Positions 34,780-42,213 of a stretch of DNA of 64,000 bases are shown one piece after another; the first letter of the stretch is position 1, and every line of letters starts with the position of its first letter. The stretch is from JAVBMJ01 sp031551275 (GTDB lineage: Bacteria > Bacteroidota > Bacteroidia > Bacteroidales > Rikenellaceae): positions 266,831-330,830 of the forward strand of contig JAVBNX010000001.1 of the NCBI GenBank assembly GCA_031551275.1, given 5' to 3'. A program made the position numbers and the translations under genes. The notes beneath the pieces are model-generated. The model was not told where the DNA came from, made no database searches, and saw only the letters and a program-made list of their open reading frames with translations.

Positions 34780-37155
34780 ATGAAACGGTTTTTAGTTTAT
34801 TCACTGGCAGTTTTTTCCGCGATCCTGTGCGGATGCTCCGAGGATGATTCGCTCCGCAAGGACCTGGATACCCTCAAAAGCCGGGTGGACGCCCTCGAAA
34901 CGCAGGTCAACGCCCTCAACGGAAACGTAAGCAGCTTGCAGGCCCTGCACCAGAGCGGCGCGAGCATAACCGACGTGACCCTCTCAAGCGACGGGGTCTA
35001 CACCATCACGATGAGCAACGGCGAGAGCTTTACCCTGACCCAGGGGAGCGAAGCGCCCGTGCCCCTGGTCGAGATCGACGCGCAAGGGTTCTGGACCATC
35101 AGCTACGACGGCGGGGAAACCTACGCCCGCATCCAATACAACGGCCAGGACGCCAAGGCCACGGCCGTCACACCCCTCTTCCGGGTCAGCGACGCGGGCA
35201 ACTGGCAGGTCAGCTACGATGACGGGGCTACCTACGCCGACGTGAAGGACCAGGCCGGGCAGAGCGTGGGCGCGTTCGGCAGCGTGGCGCCCAACGACAA
35301 GTTCTTCGAGAGCGTGGCCCTGGAGGACGACGTGCTGGTCATCAAACTCTGGTCGGGCGAGACGATCGAAGTCCCCGTGATGAAGAACTTCCTGTGCGTG
35401 ATCGACCTGGACGGCGCAACGCCCCCCATCCGCTTCACATCGGGGCAGACCAAGACCTTCAACGTGAGCGTGAAAGGGGTGGAGAACATCTTCATTACCG
35501 CGCCCGACAAGTGGACGGCCAAGATCTCCGAGCCTTCGGGCGAGACCGAGACCACGCCCGGGACAGCCGTCCTGACCGTTACCGCCCCCATCTCCGTGGC
35601 GTCGGGCATGGCCCCGGCGGGCATGGACGTGCCGACCACCCGCGCCTCGGCCGACAACACGATGGACATCGCCCTTTTGGCCACGTCGGGCAGGTTCTGC
35701 GCCATCTCCAAGCTGGTCGTCGAGCCCATGGCGGGCTATGTGGCTCCCCCCACCGTGGAGAGCGTAACCTACGTCGAGGGCAGCAACGCCAATATAGGCG
35801 AGCTGGAATTCACGGTCGCATTGAGCAGCGACGCGACGGGGTGGAAATACATGGTCAAAGAGACGAGCGAGGCCGCTCCCCCGGTAACGGATATCGCATC
35901 CGGCGGGACCGCCATGCCGGCGGCCACGACCAGCTTGAAACTTACCGGATTGGCCGGGCTGACCGAGTACAAGCTCTACGTGGTGGCCTACGCGGGGACC
36001 ACCGACGCGGTGTACAGCGACACCTACAAATCCGCCGCGGGTACCACGCGCAGCAACGTGATCGACTACTGGGAAGAGGGCATTACCATCAACGGGGTGG
36101 TCTACGACAAGAACACCACCGGGGTGGAACTGCTGACCATCCCCGCCGGCGCCGCGGCCGACGTGACCTTCGGCGGCACGGTGGGCACGGCCCGGGTCGT
36201 CTTCCTGGAAAAATCGCTCAGCGCGACCTACAACTACAAGATCGCCACCAAGCTCGATGTGAGGAACAACCTGATCCTGGTGGGCAGGTATAGCGACCAG
36301 AAACCCGTGCTCAAATGCGCGGTAAGCGCGGCGCCCCAGGTAACCATCAACAACGCCAACACCGTCGCCGGCGCTACCTTCGCGCTGGTCAACCTGGCCA
36401 TCGAGAACGGCGTGGGGTATTTCGCCAACGTGGCGGGGCCCGTCTGGCCCGTCTTTATCATGCAGGATTGCAGGTTCGACTCCTTTGCGGCGCTGTTCTA
36501 TTACGGGAACACGGGATCGATCATGGGGATCGACAAGTTCGTCTTCAAAAACAACATCATGAAGATGACGGCCAGCTACGCACCCATCCTGTTCAATTTG
36601 GGCAGCGCGGTCAACCCGATCAATTACAGGGATATAGAGATAAGCAACAACATCTTCTATCCCGCACCCGGGGTCACTGCGAGCGCTTCGAGCGGATTGA
36701 TCAACCTGGGCAGCGGCGCGACGCTGGCCCAAACCGCATCCGACGTATGGAACGGCAAGATCAAGATTACCAACAACACCACGTACGGGATCCCATTCGG
36801 CAACGGCATAGTAAGGTACGTCGCCGCCGGGGAGCTGGATATCAGCAAAAACATCATCGCGTTGGGAACCCAGTCCGGCAACGCCTACCTCTACCTGGAA
36901 TTCAGGGCGAAAGTTACCCTGGGCACGGCCAATGACCCGAATCCGGTCAACCTGACCGGCAACGTGGGCTACGGGGGCAGCGGGAACCTCGACTTCTACG
37001 GGACCGGTTCGACCCTCGAATCCTACGACGGGGCGAGCAACACGCTGGCCAAGACTGCGGTCAACCCCCTGGAGACGGCCGACGCGGCGACCGGTGTATT
37101 CAAGCGCAACGCGGCGATGAAGGCGGCCGGAACGGGCAGCTCGCTCTGCGATTAG
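34780..37155 (+). CDS. surface lipoprotein: DUF4988-type N-terminus, fibronectin-III-like domain and beta-helix (DUF4957/DUF5123-like)
   Basis: A 791-residue lipoprotein with lipobox ending CGC at about residue 19. The first 290 residues are homologous to the start of its upstream neighbour: coiled coil LRKDLDTLKSRVDALETQVN, then repeats with IDAQGFWTISYDGGETYARI and VSDAGNWQVSYDDGATYADV. A fibronectin-III-like domain follows (about residues 325-420, ending LTEYKLYVVAYAG). The C-terminal 350 residues form a Ser/Asn/Gly-rich right-handed beta-helix with NLAIENGVGYFAN and FVFKNNIMKM repeats, of the DUF4957/DUF5123 sort. It shares no lyase motif with the neighbours, so it may be a binding protein or a lyase from another family. 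It is the last gene of the plus arm; a strong terminator begins 17 bases later. Confidence 0.68.
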   Translation: MKRFLVYSLAVFSAILCGCSEDDSLRKDLDTLKSRVDALETQVNALNGNVSSLQALHQSGASITDVTLSSDGVYTITMSNGESFTLTQGSEAPVPLVEIDAQGFWTISYDGGETYARIQYNGQDAKATAVTPLFRVSDAGNWQVSYDDGATYADVKDQAGQSVGAFGSVAPNDKFFESVALEDDVLVIKLWSGETIEVPVMKNFLCVIDLDGATPPIRFTSGQTKTFNVSVKGVENIFITAPDKWTAKISEPSGETETTPGTAVLTVTAPISVASGMAPAGMDVPTTRASADNTMDIALLATSGRFCAISKLVVEPMAGYVAPPTVESVTYVEGSNANIGELEFTVALSSDATGWKYMVKETSEAAPPVTDIASGGTAMPAATTSLKLTGLAGLTEYKLYVVAYAGTTDAVYSDTYKSAAGTTRSNVIDYWEEGITINGVVYDKNTTGVELLTIPAGAAADVTFGGTVGTARVVFLEKSLSATYNYKIATKLDVRNNLILVGRYSDQKPVLKCAVSAAPQVTINNANTVAGATFALVNLAIENGVGYFANVAGPVWPVFIMQDCRFDSFAALFYYGNTGSIMGIDKFVFKNNIMKMTASYAPILFNLGSAVNPINYRDIEISNNIFYPAPGVTASASSGLINLGSGATLAQTASDVWNGKIKITNNTTYGIPFGNGIVRYVAAGELDISKNIIALGTQSGNAYLYLEFRAKVTLGTANDPNPVNLTGNVGYGGSGNLDFYGTGSTLESYDGASNTLAKTAVNPLETADAATGVFKRNAAMKAAGTGSSLCD

Positions 37156-37171
37156 ATGAGCGTTTAATTTT

Positions 37172-37208
37172 GAGGCGGTTCCACAATCGGGTGGGACCGC
37201 CTCTTTTT
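37172..37208 (+). terminator. intrinsic terminator ending the second PUL plus arm
   Basis: A 13-base-pair stem (37172-37184 with 37191-37203, one G-T wobble) with a 6-base loop, followed by T5. It closes the SusC-to-beta-helix operon and insulates the kinase gene just downstream. Confidence 0.9.
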
Positions 37209-37241
37209 GTCATGTTAATTTTTTTTTCAAAGGAAAAAACT

Positions 37242-37249
37242 TACTTTTG
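37242..37249 (+). promoter_or_regulatory. -7 promoter box (TACTTTTG) of the sensor kinase
   Basis: An exact TAnnTTTG match between the PUL terminator and the kinase gene. No TTTG lies at the standard -33 spacing. Seven bases separate it from ATG 37257 and 25 bases from ATG 37275. Transcription therefore starts at or just before the first ATG, which decides between the two possible starts in favour of the second unless the message is leaderless. Confidence 0.55.
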
Positions 37250-37274
37250 TGGGTTGATGCCCTCAAACGCCAAA

Positions 37275-39227
37275 ATGTCCCGCCTCACCCGACTGATCAT
37301 AAGGTTCTTGTGCGTCGCTCTGGCGATAGGTATGCCGCCGTTGAAAGCTGCGGCGCAGGAATACGTCCCGAGGAATCCGATCCTGATCATCAGTTCGTAC
37401 AACCCCGATTCGCACGGCATATCCTCGACCATTTCGGCTTTCGAGAACAAATTCCGCGAACTTGGCGGCCAAGTGGCCGTCATTACCGAGAACATGAACT
37501 GCAAAAGCCTTACCGAGGCTTTCGACTGGACGGACAACCTGGGGGTAATCCTGGCCAAATACGTCGAGGACCAACGGCCCAGCGTGATCATCCTGCTGGG
37601 GCAGGAGGCCTGGTCGGCCTACCTCTCGCAAGGAGAGCGGCTCGACACCTCGATCCCGGTGTTGTGCGGGATGATCAGCTCCAACGCCGTTCTGCTCCCC
37701 AAAAAGGGCGAGGTAGCCCTCGACGAGTGGGAGCCCGAGAGCATAGAGGCCTTCACGGACGACAACCGGATCAAACAGATCGGCGGTTACGCCTACCGCT
37801 ACGACGTGGCCAAAAACGTCGAGCTGATCCTCGACTTCTTCCCCCAGACGCAATACGTGGCCTTTATCTCGGACAACACCTACGGCGGGGTGGCGATGCA
37901 GGCGCTGGTCAAAAAAGAGATGGCCCGGTTCCCCTCCCTGAATTTGATCCTGCTGGACGGACGAAAACACACGACCTACTCCATCTCCGAGCACATCAGC
38001 CAGTTGCCCGACAACACGGCCATCCTGATCGGGACTTGGCGGACCGACCGCAACGACAGCTACTTCGTCAATGGGGTCTACACGCTGATGGGCGCCGGAA
38101 GGAACATCCCCGCCTTTACCCTGGCATCGACCGGTATGGGCTACTGGGCCATCGCGGGCTACGTGCCCAAATACTACAACACGGGGAGCGACCTGGCGCA
38201 ACAGGCTTACAAACTGATCTCGGCCGGGCAGGGCGAGCATCCGCTCGAGTTGGTGCAACTGGCCAACGAGTACCATTTCGACGCGGTCAAGCTCAAGGAG
38301 TTCGGATTCCAGAGGAAAAAACTGCCCGCCGACTCGATCATCGAGCACGCCGAGCCCTCCTTCTGGTCGCAATACAAGTACGAGCTGAGCATCGTGATCG
38401 CCACTTTCTTCGCTTTGGTGGTGGGCCTGCTGATCTCGCTGATGATGTACATCCGGGCTTTGAGCCTGCAGCGCTACCTCGAGCAATCGGAGAAGGACCT
38501 GGTCATCGCACGCGACAGGGCCGAGGAGTCGAACCGCCTGAAAACAGCCTTTCTGGCCAACATGAGCCACGAAATACGCACCCCGCTGAACGCCATCGTG
38601 GGATTCTCGTCGGTGCTCTCCTCCGAGGCGTGCTCGGACGAGGAGATGGCCGAGTACTCGAAGATCATCAAGATCAACTCCGATTTGCTGCTGCGCCTGA
38701 TCAACGACATATTGGATATCTCCCGCATGGAGTCGGGGCGCATGAAGTTCAACTACGAGATGTACGACATAGTGCCCTTGTGCTCGAGCGTGATAGCCAC
38801 CTGCGAGCGGAGCGGCAAGGAGGGTGTGGCCTACGTCTTCGACTCGCCCGTGGAGAGCTTTATGCTCTGCACCGACCAACAGAGGTTGCAGCAGGTGCTG
38901 ATCAACCTGGTGGGTAACGCCGGAAAATTTACCGACCAGGGCTCGATTACCCTCAAATTCGAGATCGATAAGCCCAACGACCAGTTGGTCTTCTCGGTAA
39001 CCGACACCGGGTGCGGCATCCCGCCCGAGAAGCAGAAGCTGGTCTTCGAGCGCTTCGAGAAACTCGACGACATGGTGCAGGGGACCGGCCTGGGCCTGTC
39101 GATCTGCCGGCTGACCGTGGACAAATTCGGCGGCGACATCTGGGTCGATCCCGACTACACGGGCGGCGCGCGGTTCGTCTTTACCCATCCGCTTACCCGG
39201 CCGGAAACGGACTCCGAAAACGAGTAA
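37275..39227 (+). CDS. sensor histidine kinase with periplasmic ABC substrate-binding-like sensor domain
   Basis: A 650-residue kinase. I chose the start MSRLTRLIIR because AAA precedes the ATG and it leaves a short leader; ATG 37257 would add 6 residues. A signal peptide precedes a periplasmic domain of about 330 residues built like the ABC substrate-binding family PF04392 (PILIISSYNPDSHGISSTIS, RPSVIILLGQEAW, YVAFISDNTYGG). After one membrane helix (about 375-400) comes the kinase: His in ANMSHEIRTPLNAIVGFSS, N-box LVGNAGKFT, G1 VTDTGCGIPPEK, G2 GTGLGLSICR. It carries no receiver or output domain, and no response-regulator gene lies beside it, so its partner is encoded elsewhere. The ligand may be a small sugar or peptide, given the flanking glycan genes. 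Confidence 0.88.
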   Translation: MSRLTRLIIRFLCVALAIGMPPLKAAAQEYVPRNPILIISSYNPDSHGISSTISAFENKFRELGGQVAVITENMNCKSLTEAFDWTDNLGVILAKYVEDQRPSVIILLGQEAWSAYLSQGERLDTSIPVLCGMISSNAVLLPKKGEVALDEWEPESIEAFTDDNRIKQIGGYAYRYDVAKNVELILDFFPQTQYVAFISDNTYGGVAMQALVKKEMARFPSLNLILLDGRKHTTYSISEHISQLPDNTAILIGTWRTDRNDSYFVNGVYTLMGAGRNIPAFTLASTGMGYWAIAGYVPKYYNTGSDLAQQAYKLISAGQGEHPLELVQLANEYHFDAVKLKEFGFQRKKLPADSIIEHAEPSFWSQYKYELSIVIATFFALVVGLLISLMMYIRALSLQRYLEQSEKDLVIARDRAEESNRLKTAFLANMSHEIRTPLNAIVGFSSVLSSEACSDEEMAEYSKIIKINSDLLLRLINDILDISRMESGRMKFNYEMYDIVPLCSSVIATCERSGKEGVAYVFDSPVESFMLCTDQQRLQQVLINLVGNAGKFTDQGSITLKFEIDKPNDQLVFSVTDTGCGIPPEKQKLVFERFEKLDDMVQGTGLGLSICRLTVDKFGGDIWVDPDYTGGARFVFTHPLTRPETDSENE

Positions 39228-39316
39228 CGCCCAGCTCCGGCAGCCAGGGAAAGGCCGTTTTGGGTGGTCTTTTTGGCCAAATGCCACAACGGGGGAGACA
39301 ACGGATAATCTTTTGC

Positions 39317-39324
39317 TATTTTTG
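39317..39324 (+). promoter_or_regulatory. -7 promoter box (TATTTTTG) of the small periplasmic protein gene
   Basis: An exact TAnnTTTG match 25 bases before the ATG at 39350, in the 122-base gap after the kinase gene. The rest of that gap shows no other feature. Confidence 0.5.
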
Positions 39325-39349
39325 TTGGTGTACCTTAATACCCTATGCC

Positions 39350-39694
39350 ATGAAAAAAATCGCATTGCTTCTGGTGTTGGCCTGCATGGCCCTCGCCCTT
39401 CAGGCACAACCCTCCGTAGAACAGAGGGTTAAACAATCCCTGTACGCCATATCGCTGGCATTGCAGGAGAATCCCCTTACGGCCAAGCAGAAAGGGCAAC
39501 TCGACTGGGCCTACACCCAGCACTTCGAAAAGAGGGACGCCATTTTGGCCGACACCTCCCTCTCGCAGGAGGAGAAAAACAAAGCCCTCGGCAAGCAGGG
39601 CGGGGAGAACCTGGCCGCCATCCGCGCCATTTTGACCCCCGAGCAGAATCAGGAGTGGACCGACTACCTGGAGGCTAAAAAAACGCAACAATAA
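39350..39694 (+). CDS. small periplasmic LTxxQ-motif protein (Spy/CpxP-like, DUF4890-like)
   Basis: A 114-residue exported protein with signal peptide MKKIALLLVLACMALALQAQ. The mature part of about 95 residues is all-helical by composition and has two LTxxQ-type motifs, LTAKQKGQL near residue 45 and LTPEQNQEW near residue 98. LTxxQ is the hallmark of Spy and CpxP, small helical chaperones or stress sensors of the Gram-negative periplasm, and similar proteins are common in Bacteroidota. It has its own promoter box and its own terminator hairpin, so it is monocistronic. The chaperone role is inferred only from the motif; the sequence is too short for certainty. Confidence 0.6.
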   Translation: MKKIALLLVLACMALALQAQPSVEQRVKQSLYAISLALQENPLTAKQKGQLDWAYTQHFEKRDAILADTSLSQEEKNKALGKQGGENLAAIRAILTPEQNQEWTDYLEAKKTQQ

Positions 39695-39715
39695 GCAGGC
39701 GATGCCCGATGCTTG

Positions 39716-39743
39716 AAACGACCGGAAATTTCCGGTCGTTTTT
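39716..39743. terminator. intrinsic terminator
   Basis: A perfect inverted repeat of 26 bases (39716-39741, AAACGACCGGAAA and its complement) with a following T run. It ends the small LTxxQ-protein message before the GH36 gene. Confidence 0.88.
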
Positions 39744-39798
39744 GGTATAGAATACGGCCAAATGCAGCATAAACAGCATTTCGGCCGCCATTTCTTTA

Positions 39799-39806
39799 TA
39801 ACTTTG
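39799..39806 (+). promoter_or_regulatory. -7 promoter box (TAACTTTG) of the GH36 gene
   Basis: An exact TAnnTTTG match 17 bases before the GH36 ATG and downstream of the preceding terminator. The alpha-galactosidase is therefore probably transcribed alone. Confidence 0.58.
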
Positions 39807-39823
39807 AGCAAAACGATTACGCC

Positions 39824-42028
39824 ATGAAACTCCGATCACTACTGCTTCTTTCGCTTCTGGTTGGCTTTACCGCTCATGCGCAGGTCATCCCCGTCGAGAC
39901 GGACCAGGTGGGCCTGTACTTCTCCATCGGGCCGAAAAAGAACGTGCTGACGCGCCACCTGGGGCAAAAGCTCGCCGACGCGCAGGAATTGTTGGCCGCC
40001 GCTCCCAAGGTCACGGCCGGGGAGGCCTACCCCACCTTCGGCAACGGGAACAGCGGCGAACCCGCCCTGCTGCTTACCCACGCGGACGGCAATATGACCG
40101 TTATCCTGGAGTACGTCTCCCACAGCCTCACGCAGCCCGATGAGGGGATCGCGTTGACCGAGATCAGGCTCAGCGACCCCCTTTACGCGGTCGAGGTCTC
40201 TTTATTTTATAAGGCGTACAAAAAAGACAATATAATCGAGTGCTGGAGCGAGATCAGAAACAACGAGAAGGGCGAGGTAAAACTCGAACGGTTCGCCTCG
40301 ACGTGCCTGACCCTCAACGCGTCGGAATATTGGCTTACCCACTTCTACGGCCATCCCAACATGGAGCAAAACATGGTCGAGGAGAAGCTGACCAACGGCA
40401 TCAAGATCGTCGACTCCAAGCGCGGGGTGCGCACCACCCAGAACGAAAGCCCCTCGTTCATCCTCTCGTTAGGGGCCAAAGCCTCCGAGACCGAGCATGA
40501 GGTAATGGTAGGCACCCTGGCCTGGAGCAACAACTTTAGGCTCGCCTTCCAGATGGACAACCTCAACTCCGTGGCGATCCTGCCCGGGATGAACGATTTC
40601 GCGTCGGACTACTTCCTCGCTCCGGGCAAAAAGCTGGAGACCCCGAAATTCATCTTTGCCTACTCACCCTCGGGCGTGGGGCAGGCCAGCCGCAACCTGC
40701 ACCGCTGGGCGCGCGCGTACAGCCTCCAGGACGGCGACCGGGTGCGCGACGTGATCCTCAATAGCTGGGAAGGGGCAAGTTTCGACTTCGACGAAAAACT
40801 GATCCTCAAAATGATCGACGACGCGGCCTCGATGGGCGTGGAGACTTTCGTGCTCGACGACGGATGGTTCGGCGGCGAGAAATACCGGCGCGACAACGCG
40901 GCCGTGGGGCTGGGCGACTGGCAGGTCAACCGGGAAAAGCTCCCCGGCGGTTTGGAGGCCCTCGTGAAGAAGGCCCACAGCAAAGGGATGAAATTCGGCG
41001 TCTGGATCGAGCCCGAGATGGCCACCCCGAAGAGCGTGCTGGCCGAAAAGCACCCCGACTGGCTGATCGACGGGGGAAAGCGCGAGCCGATGTACCAGCG
41101 CAACCAACTGCTGCTGGATGTGACCAACCCCGCCGTGCAGGAGTTCATGTTCCAGGCGGTCAGCGGCGTGCTGACATCGACCAAGGGGATCGACTACATC
41201 AAATGGGACGCCAACCGCCACGTCCAGAACTTTGGCTCCAACTACCTGCCCGCGGGCAAGCAAAGCCACTTCTGGATCGACTACGGCAAAGGGTTGTACA
41301 GCGTGATGGAGAGGCTCTCCAAGGCCTTTCCCGACGTGGTATTCCAGGCCTGCTCGACCGGGGGCGGACGGGTGGACTACGGCACGATGAAGTACATGCA
41401 CGAATTCTGGGCGAGCGACAACACCGACCCCTGGAGCCGCATCCTGATCAACTGGGGTTACAGCCAGGTCTTCCCGGCGATGGCCGTGGGGACGCACGTG
41501 TCCCAGTCGCCCGGCCACCAGACCAGGCACATTACCCCCATCAAGTTCCGCTTCGACGTGGCTATGGCCCAGCGCCTGGGCATCGAGCTCCAACCCGCCA
41601 ACCTGACCCCGGAAGAGGTCGGGTGGGCCAAAAACGCCGTGGCCGCCTACAAGGGATTCCGCAACGTGGTCCAACTCGGCGACCAGTACAGGCTGATCTC
41701 GCCCTACCAGGGGACACAGCGCGCCTCGATGATATACGTCGATGAAGGGAGATCGCACGCGGTGCTGTTCGCCTACTCGTTCGGCTTCCACTTCCGCGAG
41801 GACATCCCGCAGATCAGGCTCCAGGGCCTCGACCCGGCTAAGAAATACCGGATCAACGAGGTGCTGCCCGCGACCCGGCCCAACGCGGCGGGCGAGGTCA
41901 AGCCCGCGTTCGCGACCACGGTCGACGGCAAGGTATTCAGCGGCGACTTTTTGATGAAGCACGGCATAGCCGTCAAGGTGCTCAACACCTATGACAGCGC
42001 CGTGCTGGAGTTGGTCGAGGTGAAGTAA
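39824..42028 (+). CDS. GH36 alpha-galactosidase, exported
   Basis: A 734-residue enzyme with signal peptide MKLRSLLLLSLLVGFTAHAQ, so periplasmic or surface. The GH36 N-terminal beta-sandwich (about residues 25-300) precedes the TIM barrel with VETFVLDDGWFGGEKYRRDN. Further on it has FGVWIEPEMATPKSVL and IDYIKWDANRH, where Asp462 is the catalytic nucleophile. The GH36 signature CSTGGGRVDYG...WASDNTDPWSR contains the acid/base Asp532. A C-terminal beta domain follows. It removes alpha-1,6-linked galactose from raffinose-type sugars or galactomannan side chains. It stands apart from the two PULs with its own promoter and no sugar transporter beside it. Length and motifs are normal. Confidence 0.95.
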   Translation: MKLRSLLLLSLLVGFTAHAQVIPVETDQVGLYFSIGPKKNVLTRHLGQKLADAQELLAAAPKVTAGEAYPTFGNGNSGEPALLLTHADGNMTVILEYVSHSLTQPDEGIALTEIRLSDPLYAVEVSLFYKAYKKDNIIECWSEIRNNEKGEVKLERFASTCLTLNASEYWLTHFYGHPNMEQNMVEEKLTNGIKIVDSKRGVRTTQNESPSFILSLGAKASETEHEVMVGTLAWSNNFRLAFQMDNLNSVAILPGMNDFASDYFLAPGKKLETPKFIFAYSPSGVGQASRNLHRWARAYSLQDGDRVRDVILNSWEGASFDFDEKLILKMIDDAASMGVETFVLDDGWFGGEKYRRDNAAVGLGDWQVNREKLPGGLEALVKKAHSKGMKFGVWIEPEMATPKSVLAEKHPDWLIDGGKREPMYQRNQLLLDVTNPAVQEFMFQAVSGVLTSTKGIDYIKWDANRHVQNFGSNYLPAGKQSHFWIDYGKGLYSVMERLSKAFPDVVFQACSTGGGRVDYGTMKYMHEFWASDNTDPWSRILINWGYSQVFPAMAVGTHVSQSPGHQTRHITPIKFRFDVAMAQRLGIELQPANLTPEEVGWAKNAVAAYKGFRNVVQLGDQYRLISPYQGTQRASMIYVDEGRSHAVLFAYSFGFHFREDIPQIRLQGLDPAKKYRINEVLPATRPNAAGEVKPAFATTVDGKVFSGDFLMKHGIAVKVLNTYDSAVLELVEVK

Positions 42029-42066
42029 AAAAAAAAGAATAACCTCCCGGGACCATTCTCCCGCAG

Positions 42067-42155
42067 AACGGCACGGTGCATAGCGTGCGTCAGGTTTTTA
42101 TTATCGCCAGGTCCGAAACACCGCAGCGCACTGATAGTGCGTGAGGATTTTCGGG
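42067..42155. repeat. two imperfect direct repeats with hairpins downstream of the GH36 gene
   Basis: The 185-base gap 42029-42213 lies between the convergent GH36 and LysM-protein genes and shows no open reading frame. It holds two related copies. The first runs from about 42061 to 42103 (CCGCAG...ATAGCGTGCGTCAGGTTTTT), the second from about 42121 to 42151 (CCGCAG...ATAGTGCGTGAGGATTTT). Each can fold: GCACG with CGTGC in the first, CGCACT with AGTGCG in the second. They may be small REP-like elements or degenerate terminators for the two converging genes. Confidence 0.45.
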
Positions 42156-42213
42156 GCTGGGGATAATGAAAAGATGGCGTGCGATATGCGCCGAGACCTC
42201 AGAGGGGCAAGAC

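Noticed and set aside
39011..39349. In-frame extension upstream of the small LTxxQ protein to 39011
   Set aside because: It overlaps the kinase gene out of frame; a signal peptide and promoter box fix the start at 39350.
37263..39407. 714-codon minus-strand open frame opposite the sensor kinase
   Set aside because: Shadow; it spans the kinase promoter-proximal region and the next gene's start and has no domain.
42067..42155. CRISPR array
   Set aside because: Only two imperfect copies of different length with no spacers of equal size and no cas genes; called as a small repeat instead.
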